Assembly: GCF_036898095.1 (NCBI RefSeq)
Contig: NC_090765.1
Location: 28,095,749-28,159,748 of the forward strand
Direction of reading: 5' to 3'
DNA: 64,000 bases
From: Palaemon carinicauda
Lineage: Eukaryota > Arthropoda > Malacostraca > Decapoda > Palaemonidae
Made by a program: the position numbers and the translations under genes. Positions 44,500-55,800 of this stretch are shown piece after piece (positions within the stretch are counted from its first letter, which is position 1; each line of letters begins with the position of its first letter). Under the pieces are notes generated by a model. The model saw nothing but the letters and a program-made list of their open reading frames with translations. It made no database searches and was not told the origin of the DNA.

Positions 44500-46840
44500 C
44501 TAGCCATTAGACTAAAAGTGAGGGGTGGCAACACTACCTAACCACTGTAATGGGTAGGTAGGGGGTGGCAAGGGGGTACCCAGCAACCTATATCTACTCG
44601 CACGTCAGTGACCAATGTCGCTATTTTTATTGCAGGCAGGACTTATCGGGGGACAGGTGATGGCAGGGCAATTTATATAAATAACTCCAATTTTGTATTT
44701 GGGAAAAATACAAATTTATCTCTGAATTTGTCACTTGTTCCCATACTAACAAACCATGCGTTATTTATGTGGTGACTCGCCCTTAGGTGGGAGGTATGTC
44801 CGACTACAGGCTTATTATTAACCTGGGCTCACCTAGTATAGTATTAGACTGTAATCGAGTGAAACCTAGTACAGCAGGAGCCTGAAGTTCAGGGACGTTA
44901 CGTACAGGTCCACCGTCGGGGAACCCCACAAAGTCGGGACTTTGTTGGCTATCAGAGGATTTATGACCATTCGGAGCTCATTACCTGAGTCACTCTGCTC
45001 AGATCATCTGCAAGTACATTCCTCTTGCCCGGAATGAAGCGAGCTGATAAGTTTTTCTGACCAAGATGGCATAGGGGCTGCACAAAGGTACCGCCTTGTT
45101 TCTTTATATAAGCCACTACAGTGGTGTTGTCGCTCATCAACATCACAGAGTGGCCCGCCAGCAACTGATGGAACTGACAGAGAGCTAGGAAGGCTGGTCT
45201 TCTTTCCAAGAGGTTTATGTGGTGGTACCTTTCGGACTCGGACCATAGGCTGGAGACTGTGTGCTGCAGCAAGTAGGCCCACTATCCTTCTTTTGTTGCG
45301 TCTGTAGAACAGCAAGTCCGGAGAAGGAACGAGAAGATCTTGCCCTTTGCAATGGTTTTTGTCTGCCACCCACCACAGTAAGTCTATCGCTTGGTCCTGC
45401 GTATTAGAAACTAGAATTTCCGGGTAGTCAGAGAATTGATTCCACACGGACTTTAGCTGCCAATGCAGGGATCTGATCCTGACGCAGGCATTTGGAACTA
45501 GAGGGAGTACGGAGGTTAGGTGACCTAGGAGACGTAACCATTGTCAGGCTGGTAAGTCTTCCCGTCTGAGGGCGGGTCTTGCCACTTCTCTCAGCCTGTG
45601 TACTCTCGTCTGATGGAAATACAGTACTGTACTTTCTGTTTGTTGATGTTAATGATCATATCGAGATAAACCAGTCTCTGGGATGGAAGCAGTGATGACC
45701 GCTGGATTTATCATGATTCCCAGATCTTGACAAAACTCTAGAAGCCTGTCTCAGTGATGAAGAAGGGTCATCTCAATGTCTGCTAGAATCAGCCAATCGT
45801 CAAGGTATCTTGGGAGACAAATACCGTTCTTGGGAACCAAAGATGCCTCTAGGGCAAACACCCTAGTAAAGACCTGAGATGCTGTTGCGAGATCAAAACT
45901 CCAGCCTCCAGAAGCCTTTTGCAAAAGAAAGAGTCGACTTTAGAAGCCTAGGGACCCGTCGAGGACCTCCTGGAGAGCGCCCTTCTGCAGCATGGAGTGA
46001 GGATCCCTCGAGAGTTGAGTTCCTCAAGCGCAGTACTTCCACCTTCAGCACCTGCCTGTGGAATCTCCCGATTATGGTATCCCGTCGCTTAAGGTGGGCG
46101 TTCGCCTACAAGTTGACTGCGTGGTGCAACAGGAACTCCAGCATACCTGACAAAAGGAAAGACTCCAAAAACTTCCAAAGACTTCCTTATAGACTCCTTA
46201 AACAAATATTCGGAGCACACAATAATGTATAGCCTAAAGAGCCAAACCATAGGTCGAGCCCTGAAGCAGCCTGCATGGCGTACTTCGTACCTTGTTCTAT
46301 GTTGAGGAGCTCAGATGCAAAAAGCAAAGCTCTCAGAGGTGAGAGAGTCTGAGTTGGAAGACTCCTAGTGAGGGATTCCACTAAGGGGGTCGAGAGTCAG
46401 GGTCGAGTGGGGTTCGTTCTCAATCTTATAATAAATGTACTGTAGTTCCTTTGCAGAATGAAAGGAAGTGAGAGAGATCGAGATGAGGAACCTGCTCTTA
46501 GGGAACTAGATGTTTCTACTATCTGGGAGATAGCTTTCCTCTTGGCTCCTGTCAGTCCCTTTGACCATGGCAGTACTCCGCTGGTCTTAGCGGGTCTCTG
46601 GGTTCCAAACATTTGGTCCAGAACCATCTCATTACCTTCCTGGGAGGTAGTACCAGGATTGGACAGCTTGTTTATGCCCCTCATGTAAGCAAGGACCAAC
46701 CAGAAGGACTGTTCCAACTCCTTACTCTCCTGTTCAGAGTGGAAATTTGGAATTGCTGCCCTTGGGAGATATTCCTTGTCCGTATCCAAAGCATCATCTA
46801 CCTCCAAGTTCTCATCCATAGGAGCCTGGGGTAGGTCTCA
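44500..46840 (-). mobile_element. DIRS-5a relic: terminus, RNase H, RT, gag
   Basis: The 3' end at about 44640-44790 has AAATAACTCCAATTTTGTAT, GAAAAATACAAATTTATCTC, GAATTTGTCACTTGTTCCCA and the ACCATGCGTTATTT block, a diverged terminal and complementary region. A deletion then leads into RNase H (INLLERRPAFLALCQF, MSDNTTVVAYIKKQGG, RFIPGKRNVLADDLSR; 45210-45010). RT follows, with YLDDW at about 45790-45815. Gag has FASELLNIEQGTKYAMQAAS (about 46320-46260) and LEQSFWLVLAYMRGINKL (about 46720-46660). Frames are broken throughout. Confidence 0.72.
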
Positions 46841-47088
46841 GTCATCAACAGGGTCATGAGAGGGACCTGCCTTAGGGGATCTTCTATCCGCCTCTGGTCT
46901 ACAAGATTCCCTTGACTTAGTGTTCTTGGGAATCGTCTTCAAGTCTTTCGACTACCTTCGCATCACAGGATGTAAGGGTTTGAGGGAGCTTGCGGTTCTT
47001 TCGACACGCTGGTCTCGGGGATAGGAGAATCCTCCTCTACCGGTGGTTCTGGGAACAGACATAGGTCCGGCGAAACCACCTTTATCTG

Positions 47089-47153
47089 TTGAGGCCAGAT
47101 TGATTGATTGATTGATTATCAGTTATCTGGCATCCTGACATCTTGAGGCCAGA
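47089..47153 (-). mobile_element. 43-bp retro-insertion of an element-B relative with TSDs
   Basis: An 11-bp direct repeat, ttgaggccaga, lies at 47089-47099 and 47143-47153. It encloses 47100-47142, which consists of (TTGA)n followed by TTATCTGGCATCCTGACATC. This is the 3' end of element B (35690-35730: (TTGA)n, then TTTTCTGGCATCCTGACATC) with a few differences. It is an extremely 5'-truncated insertion by the same or a sister family. Confidence 0.85.
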
Positions 47154-47369
47154 AGGGATGGATAGAGATTTCCCTGGGAGAGCCAAGATCACTACTCATT
47201 CGGAGCTGGATGAGATCCGCATCCAGTGGCGTGTTGCATTTCATTCCTCTCTTTTGCCTCCTTGTTAGAGCATCCCTCGCCATAACTGTAGTTAGGGGAA
47301 GATGATCTAGTGATTGCTCCGTGCTAGAGCTCACCACTGGGTTTAGTTGGCGAAGAACGCTGTGCTTTA

Positions 47370-48430
47370 TAGGTATTGCTACCCAGAGCGGATTTTCTCC
47401 TGGGGTCTAGACTACCCTGGCGGGATGAACCAGACTTCGAACTCTACAAAGGAATTCGAGGAGTAGCTCTGTCTAGAGCAAGTCGAGGCTGTAGAGGCAG
47501 AGGAGCCACACCTAAGGACTTTTGGAGGGTATTTACCAGCGTATCAAACCAAGAGGGAAGCTCGTCTCTTAAAAAGTCTGAGGTTTCCTTTGGGAGTCCG
47601 GGAGGTAGAGAATGCCCTCAAAAGTCAAATTCCTCAGCCTTGTACCCTCGGCTTGTGAGACCTATCGATGGAACCTTATTGTTATTGAGTCCGTACACCT
47701 AAGGATGGTGTTGGCACACAGGTTAACCCCCTAATGGGAAAAGAACTCAATCGACCTGGTACCTGACAATAGAAAAGTTTCCATCGACTTCCTAGTGGGG
47801 TCTTTGGACCAGTCTTTGGTCCTGATCAGGTGAACCACTGAACCCAACCAAAGGTCCTGCCCCAAAGTAGCCTGCATGGCATAGTACTGTATGCGACATT
47901 CTCCTGGTTGGAGATCTCCGAAGCCGAGAATGGGACGGAGAGTCCGGATAATCTTTCAAAGGGGACTACTCTGGTCAATGCCTCTAAAGAGTGGACCAGA
48001 GGCAGGGCTGGAAGAGGCTCGTTGGACACTTCATAATACCTCCTCTTCTGCACGAATGGCGGGAAGAGTCTCGAGGAAAAGCCTGAACGGAAGGAGCTGG
48101 ATCAGCCCCTTGGACCAGGGCAAAGCTGCACTGGCCGTCGGAGGTCTCTGTGTGCCATAGAAGTGGTCCAAGAACATGTCTTTACCATCTTGAGGGGGTG
48201 CCGATGGGCCGGACAAGCCATTAATGGTCCTAATGCAGATCAAGACCTGCCAGAAGGCATGCTACTACTCTTTCCGCTTCCGTCACTTTCAAGCTACAGC
48301 TCTAGGGAGATAGTCAACCTCCAAAATCAAAGTACAGTAGTCATCCACCTCCGAGCTTTCACCCATAGGAACCTGGGGTGGGTCAAAGTCGTCAGGATCG
48401 GCTGCTGAAGGAAGATCTCTAGCTGATGTC
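47370..48430 (-). mobile_element. DIRS-5b relic: second gag fragment
   Basis: Minus-strand gag pieces: MICIRTINGL...GKDMFLDHFYGTQRPPTASAAL (48243-48120) and QKRRYYEVSNEPLPALPLVH with FSASEISNQENVA (48052-47880). These repeat the same gag domains already present at 46190-46820, so a second DIRS copy must be present. Between 46840 and 47370 only weak DIRS-like sequence is seen. Confidence 0.65.
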
Positions 48431-49086
48431 CTAACTAAGGCTCGTTTCACACGAGCGATTTAAAACCACGTGTCAAAGAGCATGTCTTCACACACGCGGC
48501 TGTTTCCCGTGCAGTTAGTCTGAATCAGGGAACAAAATGCTAGCCTGTCGGTGTTTGTTCGAGATGGAGAACGGGAAGGAGATGTACGAACACCTTCCAA
48601 CAAGTGTGTTTCTATGTATTTAATCCTTTGTATGTATTTCCTGTTTTTGTATTTAAATTCAAGATATTTTGTTCTGTATCAGTAGATGCAGAATTCTCCG
48701 CTCTTTTTTTTCTCATGTGATAATCAAATAGGTACATTTTATTTTAAGATTGTTATTCAATGATTTTTGTACCAAAAGAAACAAATTTAAAAACCTAAGC
48801 CTGGCTAATCCGACTCAGGCATTTTCTGTGCTACTTGTACGTCCGCACGTCTCGATGTAGTCCAGCTCTCTCGTCAATAAATCATCAGTGTCGGAAACTG
48901 TCTCTCTGTACCCTCACAACTGGTGACCCCGGAGCAGAAATGCCCTTGGACACTCCTTTCCATTAACGGACTTGAAACTGCGCTCGCCTGAGTGTTTTGG
49001 ATCATGAGGTACAATGAGACTGCCATTAACAGACTAAATACGGCACTCACATGAGCGTTTTAGCGAAAACATTTCCGATGCCTAAC
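48431..49086 (+). mobile_element. Ty3/Gypsy element, 5' LTR and leader
   Basis: TGGTGACCCCGG at 48921 looks like a Gypsy-type primer-binding site directly after an LTR end (CTCACAAC). AATAAA at about 48884 would be the LTR polyadenylation signal. The LTR start cannot be fixed, since no second LTR is present in the window; it is probably between 48450 and 48570. A leader follows, and ATG at 48078+1000 (49078-49080) is the likely gag start, cut six bases later by the DIRS-6 insertion. The coding part resumes at 59998. Confidence 0.6.
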
Positions 49087-49300
49087 ATGACAAATTCGGA
49101 GATAATTTGTATTTTTCCTAACCATACAAACCTTAGCTATTTACATAGGGTTTACTTTCGGCGTAGCTGAAATGACGAGCCATTAGATTTTAACGAGGGT
49201 TAAACTAGCCCCGCGCTAGTTAGCACGGGGGTAGGGGAGGGGTAGCTAGCTACCCCTCCCCCCCCACACCGGTGAGCTGCCTCACTTCACTTAGAGGTAG
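49087..49300 (-). repeat. DIRS-6 3' inverted terminal repeat
   Basis: From about 49118 to 49295 the sequence is the reverse complement of the other end (57153 down to about 56990, plus 59960-59980). It includes TTTCGGCGTAGCTGAAATGA, the 28-bp palindrome at 49234-49261 and CACCGGTGAGCTGCCTCACT. The outermost 30-35 bases differ between the two ends. Confidence 0.85.
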
Positions 49301-49337
49301 GACTTGTCTTGGGGGACAGGGCTGGCGGGCAAATATG

Positions 49338-49433
49338 TGTAAATAGCTAAGGTTTGTATGGTTAGGAAAAATACAAATTATCTCCGAATTTGTCATTTGT
49401 TCCGTAACCGAAATACAAACCACGCTATTTACA
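49338..49433 (-). repeat. DIRS-6 internal complementary region
   Basis: 49338-49396 is the near-perfect complement of the left terminus (49087-49145). 49397-49433 is the near-perfect complement of the right terminus (59961-59997). It thus holds an antisense image of the two element ends joined head to tail, which the DIRS model uses to complete and circularise the DNA. Confidence 0.88.
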
Positions 49434-49962
49434 TAGGGTGACTTACCCTTAGGCAGGGTGGAAAGTCCCCAGTCTTACTGGCTTTGGCTTACCCGGGGAC
49501 TCAGAATCCGAGTGAGCAGCACTTCGAGAAAAAGAGTCCCTGCGCCTCGCAAGTTTCTTGCTACGCAAGAAACGAGCGGCCTACATAGTTGTGTGTCGAT
49601 AGATGAAGTGTGACTCGTCCTAGGAAGTTGACCTGAAGTCCTTTATATGGAATTCTAGGCTAGGACGTCCCCATACCACCTCGTCAGGGTATAGGGGACA
49701 GGACAGTATTATACTTAATACTAGGAACACAGGGAAGCATGGTTTACCTGTAGAGGTTTGAGGTTAGCTATGCAGAGACCCAGGATGCTGCATTTCCCAA
49801 GAGAGGGGAGAATGAAGAAAGAAGTAAGGGCTAGACATACTCTTTCATTCACGCAGACTAAAACCGGGTAACAGTGCCCTCAACCTTCTGCTACTTGTCC
49901 ATTAAGGAGCCTGAGGTTAGACCAGCTGCTGTGCAGCCACCACAGGGCCGATAGAAAAAGTA

Positions 49963-50840
49963 TCAAGGCTCCTGTGGGTCACGTCCTGCAGGTAGTGGGC
50001 TGTGAAGGTTGTTTGATGCTTCCAGACCCCAGCTTGTAGCACCTGCGTCACAGAGAAGTTTCTCTTGAAGGCCCCTGACATCATGTGCCCTTGGGAGACG
50101 TGACGGAGGAGGGTCTGGATTCAAGGCATGATGAATGGTCCGTCGAATCCAGGCTGAGATGGTATTCTTGGTGACCCTCCTCTTCGTCCTTCCCGTGCTC
50201 ACAAACAGAGCTTGCACGCGGGGACGGACTGCAGCTGTTCTCTTCAGATAACGTCTCAGACTTCTTACTGGGCAGAGTAGTAGATGATCTGGGTCATCTG
50301 TTATGGAACGAAGATTCCTAACACTGAAGGAGTCGAACTGTGGGTCCGGCACTCAAGGGTTCTGAGTCTTGGCAACAAACTCGGGGACGAACCTGAACGT
50401 TACCTCCCCCCATCCCCTTGAATGGGCAATGTCGTATGAGAGACCATGAAGTTCACTGACTCGCTTGGCCAAAGCCAGAGCGAGCAGGAATACTGTCTTC
50501 CAAGTCAGGTGTTGATCAGAGGCCTGGCGTAATGGTTCGAACGGGGGTCTCTTCAGAGCCCTGAGGACCCGAACCACGTTCCAAGGAGGAGGTCTCACTT
50601 CCGACTGAGGGCAGGTAAGCTCGTAGCTTCGTATGAGTAAGTTAAGTTCCAGCGAGGAGGAAATGTCTATTCCTTTAAGCCTGAAGGCAAGGCTTAAGGC
50701 TGAGCGATAGCCTTTCACCGCCAAGACCGAAAGGCGCATTTCCTCCCGCAAATAAACGAGGAACTCCGCTATTGCTGGAATAGAGGCATCGAGGGGAGAG
50801 ATACCCCTCCCACGATACCAACCACAGAAGACTCTCCACT
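49963..50840 (-). pseudogene. DIRS-6 tyrosine recombinase, broken
   Basis: The recombinase should integrate a circular DNA intermediate. Core-binding part: FCGWYRGRGISPLDASIPAI (about 50825-50765). Catalytic part: LALAKRVSELHGLSYDIAHS with the first Arg, FVSTGRTKRRVTKNTISAWI and RAHDVRG, the HxxR box. A TGA at 50353-50355 interrupts the frame after AKTQNP, and a small deletion near 50070 shifts it just after RG. The nucleotide sequence still holds TAHYLQDVTHR with Tyr in the other frame. The order after RNase H is standard for DIRS. Confidence 0.82.
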
Positions 50841-52820
50841 TCGCCTGGTAGACCCCTGCGGATGACTTTTGCAAGTGTTGAGACATTCTTTCCGCAACTT
50901 GTTGTGAAAAGCCTTTCTCAGTGAGGAGACGCTGGATAGTCTCCAGGCGTGAAGTCGAAGCGATGCTACGGCTTTGTGGAAGATGTTGCAATGTGGTTGT
51001 CTGAGTAGCTCGTGTCGTGGGGGAAGCTCTCTCGGGGGTTCCGTCAGGAGCTGCAGAAGGTCCGGCCGAGAACCACTCTGCATGATGCCATAGCGGAGCT
51101 ATTAAGGTCATCGACAGGTTGACTGATAGTCTGGTCTTGTTGAGCACCCTTCTCATGAGACAGAACGATGGGAAGGCGTAGACGTCAATGTTGTCCCACC
51201 GTTGTTGGAAGGCATCTTGCCAGAGTGCCTTGGGGTCCGGGACTGGGGAGCAGTACAGCGGCAGCTTGAAATTCAAGGCTGTCGCGAACAGGTCCACTGT
51301 CGGGGAACCCCATAAAGTCAGGACTTTGTTGGCTACTTGAGGATCCAAAGACCAATCGCTACTCACTATCTGCGAAGCTCTGCTCAGACTGTCGGCGAGC
51401 ACATTCCTCTTGCCAGGAATGAAGCAAGCTGATAGACGTATCGAGTGGACTTCGGTCCATCTCAGTATCTCTACTGCAAGATGGGATAACTGTTGTGAAA
51501 AGGTACCTCCCTGCTTGTTGATATAAGCCACTACTGTGGTGTTGTCGCTCATCACCACCACGGAGTGGCCCGCCAGGATCTGTTGAAGGCCCAGAAGTAC
51601 GGCCTTCATCTGTAGCAGGTTGATGTGGAGGTACTTTTCTGATTCTGACCATAGGCCTGAGGCCCTCTGGTTCAGAACGTGGCCCCCCCCCCTCCCTTCT
51701 TTTGATGCGTCCAAAAACAGCATCAAATCCGGGGGAAGGACGAGAAGATCCACTCCCTTTCGAATGTTGTCGTCAGTCAGCCACCATCACAGGTCCGTTT
51801 GTTCCGCAGGTCCTATCGAGACCAGAGTGTCCGGGGAATCGATGCCTTGATCCCACCGGGACTTGAGCCGCCACTGCAGAGATCTCATCCTGAGGCGGCC
51901 ATTGGGAACTAGACGGGCCAAGGAGGCTAGGTGACCTAGGAGACGTAACCAAGATTGGGCTGGAAGGTCTTCTCGACTGAGGAAAGGCTTTGCAACCCTC
52001 CTCAGCCTTGCTATCCTGTCGTCTGATGGAAAGGCTTTGTGGAGATTAGTGTCTAATATCATGCCTAGATATACCAGTCGTTGTGTTGGGAGCAGAGAGG
52101 ACTTCTCGAGTTTTACCATGATCCCTAGATCTTGGCAAATTCCCAGAAGCCTGTCTCGGTGTCGAAGAAGGGTCGACTCCGAGTCAGCCAGGATCAGCCA
52201 GTCGTCCAGATAACGGAGGAGACGGATGCCGTTCCTGTACGCCCACGAAGATATCAGTGTGAACACTCTGGTGAACACCTGAGGTGCTGTGGAGACCGAA
52301 ACACAGCACCTTGAACTGGTAGATCTTGTTGTCTAGGCTGAATCTTAGGTACTTCCTGGGAGACGGATGGATTGGGATCTGGAAGTACGCGTCCTTCAGA
52401 TCCAGTGTGCACATGAAGTCTTGCGGTCTCACTGCAAGTCTGACCGTGTCTGCTGTCTCCATGCTGAACGAAGTTTGCTTGACAAACTTGTTCAGGGCTG
52501 AAAGGTCGATGACGGGTCTCCAGCTTCCAGACGCCTTCTTTACAAGAAAGTCGACTGAAGAAGCCTGGGGAGCCGTCAACAACCTCCTGGAGAGCATCCT
52601 TCTTGAGCATGGTCTCGACTTCAGCCCGAAGGGCTAGCCCCTTTGCCGATCCCATGGCATAGGAGCTCAACGATACTGGATTCGCTGTCAGGGGAGGTTG
52701 AGATGATATGAACGGGATGCGATATTCTTGTCCGATCACAGAGACCGTCCAGGAATCGGCCCCGTGTTGCTGCCACCTGAGCACGCAACTTTGCAGGCAT
52801 CCCCCCACAGGTGGACACGC
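50840..52820 (-). pseudogene. DIRS-6 reverse transcriptase-RNase H, frameshifted
   Basis: RT: SGSWRPVIDLSALNKFVKQT, DFMCTLDLKDAYFQIPIHPS (first catalytic Asp in LDLKDAYF), YQFKVLCFGL and LLRYLDDWLILADSES (about 52230-52180). RNase H: LMLFLDASKEG, INLLQMKAVLLGL, MSDNTTVVAYINKQGG and CFIPGKRNVLADSLSRA (51740-51370). It is followed by LWGSPTVDLFATALNFKLPL. Frame changes lie near 52560, 52290 and 51790. RNase H and the amino half of the recombinase are fused in one open frame (51753-50356), as is usual for DIRS elements. Confidence 0.85.
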
Positions 52821-52836
52821 AGGGGGATTGCCAATC

Positions 52837-55800
52837 CTAGTGTTTGCGGCCGCGGCCGCTCCTTCTAGGATTTCTGCCTCCCCTGGAGGACTTTCCGCCC
52901 TTCTTGTCTTTGAGAGGAAAGGGCTGCGGTTTAGACACCTTGGTCTTAGCTGACGGAGCCGGCTTCATTGTCCTGCAAGGCTGCTGTTGCTGTTGAGGAG
53001 CTGGAGGTTTGTAGGGCCGAGATGTAAGGGCCTTCTGGAGGAGCGAATCATGACTCGTCTTCCTCCACCTCTCAGCTGTCCGTTCTACATCCTTGGTTTC
53101 CTCCAAGGATGGAGGAATGTCTGAGCTTGCTGACATCCATAGTAGGGACCTTTGGGTGGAACCTCTCAGTCACCGCATCACGTCGCTTAAGAATCGAGTT
53201 AGCCCATAGGTTAGTGACCTGGTGAGCTAAAAACTCGATGGAGCGCGTGCCCGAGAGGAGGAAGGTCTCCAGGGCCTTCCTATTGCTCTCCTTAGACAAG
53301 TCCTCAGAGCGCAATAGGATGCCCAGAGATCCTAGCCAGACATCCAGCCACGAAGTGGCCTGCATGGCACACTTCGCGACTTTCTCTTGGCTCAGGATCT
53401 CCGACGCTGAGAATGTCACCTGCTGGGCATTGAGTTTCTCTAGAGAGAGACCCCTGGTGAGCTCTTCCACGGAGTGGTGGAGGGGAAGAGCTAAACAAGA
53501 CTCCTCCATGATCTCGAAGTACCTCCTCTGCTGAAGGCGAGGAGGTGGGAGGAGCTTGTTCCCAGCAGAAGAACGGCTGGAGGAGGCGAGCTCTGAAAGC
53601 TGGGCCTCGACCTTGTCCCTGGCACTCTTCACCCCCTGGGACCAGGGCAGGGCTGCACTGGTCTTGGGGGGGCTTCTGAATACCATAAACCTGGTCCAGG
53701 ACCGTATCCTTGCCTTGGCAAGGGGCGGTCTCGGGGTCCTTAAAACTATTGAGTTGCCTCATTAGATTAAGGACCTGCCAGAAGGCGTGCTCCGACTCGC
53801 GCTGCTCTCCTCCTTGTGGACTGGCAGCTAAGTCTCCTGTCCCCATTGGCTCTTCATGGGGGGACACGCGGACGTTCTCCCGGGCAAAGGTTGGCTCTGG
53901 ACGAAACCTCGACGATGACTTGGGTATCATCTTTGAGTCCTTGGGCTCCCTCCTAGGAGGGATACAGGACTCCAGCAAAAAGGTCTGGAAGGTCCCTTCT
54001 ACGCGAGACGTTTCTCTTCCCTGAGGTGGGGTTCCTCCCATTGGTGCCGTGGGAGAGTGCCTCACCTCACTGGATTCTCCCGAGGACGGGAAAGGTTCGT
54101 CAACAGGAGAAGGAGAAAACGCTTGGAAAGGGGAAGGGGCCTTCCCGACGGACCTCTTGGGAGCCAGCTTAACCCTGGGAGAAGTTACCGCGAAATCCAC
54201 TCCTCTCCTTCTCTTCATTGGGGGCGAGGGAGCCTTTGGTTTTAGTCCCAGATCAGCGAGGGCTGGCTTCATAGCCTGCACGACCTCTTTCATCAGGGAA
54301 CCAAACCAAGGCTGGCGGCTGACTGACGCAGTGTCGGCGATTCCCGCTGGAGGGAAAGGGATCGGCTGATCCTTAGGAGTGGATACTACAGGGCCTGCCT
54401 GAAATGAAGAAAGGGAAGAAGAATGTTGCCTGGACCTCTCCGATGAATCTTCCTGCTCCTGGACGCGAGCTCAGCGCTTACGAGGTGGCGATCGCGAGGA
54501 CGATCTGGAAGCACGCGGCCCTGGTAACTCGCAAGGTTGGGCGTGCTGCGAAACCCGGCGGGAATCGCGTTGAGGTTCGCGCTGGCGGTCGCGCGATGGC
54601 AAAATCACTGGGTCGCACATGGGCACTGGGTCGCGCGCGGGCGCGGGCGCGCGTAGGCGTGCTGGCGAGTGGGCGCGCAGGCGAAGGCGTGCGTGGATGC
54701 ACAGGTGAGGGTGTGTGCAAGTGCCTGGGTGATCGCTGGCGATCAGGAGAACGATGGCGCGTAAGCGAACGGTGGAGCCTAGGCGAGAGTAAGCGCGTTG
54801 GCGAGCAATGTCCCATTGGCGAGTGATGGCGCGTTGGCGAGCGATGGCACGTTGGCGAGCGATGGCGCGTTGCCGAACAATGACACGTGGGGCGAGTAGG
54901 TGACCAACTGCGCACAGGCGAGTTAGCGCGTGGGCGAGTCGGAGACCTGTGGCGATCAGACGCGTGGGCGCGTTGGTGAGCGTTCACGCACAGGCGAAGG
55001 ATCGGGCGGGCGCGTAGAAGAACGCTGGCGCATAGGAGATCGCTGACGCGTAGGATGGCGCGCAGTGGCGCGGAGAGAAGTTGCCAACTGGGGCGTAGGG
55101 CCAGGGGGCGCTGATGTGCTTGAGGGCGAAAGTTCGTGGGCGCGCGGGCGCGCATGCACTTTAGAAGTGCGCACAGGAGAAAACGCACGGTGGTGCGTAG
55201 GCGGCGGTCGACGCGCAGGAGAACGCTGGCGAGGCACCGGATCAATGTCCTTGCCTGCGCCCAGATCCAAAGATCGTGGGCATGTGGGCGAACGTTGGCG
55301 TGCAGTAGTGCGCTGACGAGCAGGAGGTTGACGGCGCTCAGGAGACTGTTGACGCGCACGGCGCGCAGCAGGGACCGAAGGGCACGTGCGCGCAGGCTAG
55401 CGCTGGCGAGCAGGAGAGCGCTGGAGATCAGGAGAGCGCTGGCGAACAGGGGCACGTTGGCGATGAGGAGAGCGCTGGCGAGAAGAGTCTGACGACTCAT
55501 CCGCAGGAGAGCCCTTGCTCGCAGGAGGGCGCTGACAAGCAGGAGGGCGCTGGCGAGCAGGAGGGCGCTGGCGAGCAGGAGAACGCTGGCGAGCAGGTGA
55601 ACGCTGGCGAGCAGGAGAACGCTGGCGATCAGGAGAGTGCTGGCGAGCAGGAGAGCGCTGGCGATCAAGAGAGCGCTGGTGATCAAGAGAACGCTGGCGA
55701 GGAGAGTCAGGTGACTCTTCAGCAGGAGGGCGCTGACGAGCAGGAGGGCGCTGACGAGCAGAAGAGCGGTGGCGCTTGCGCGCTACTAAAGGGCGCACAG

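Noticed and set aside
48440..48560. GCTCGTTTCACACGAGCG as the end of another DNA transposon
   Set aside because: It is a short self-complementary motif reminiscent of some transposon ends, but no partner end or target duplication was found.
54478..55686. Leu/Ala/Ser-rich 402-codon minus-strand frame resembling membrane segments
   Set aside because: It is an alternate frame of the RS-repeat zone of DIRS gag; the RSPARQ frame is collinear in three copies and is the real one.
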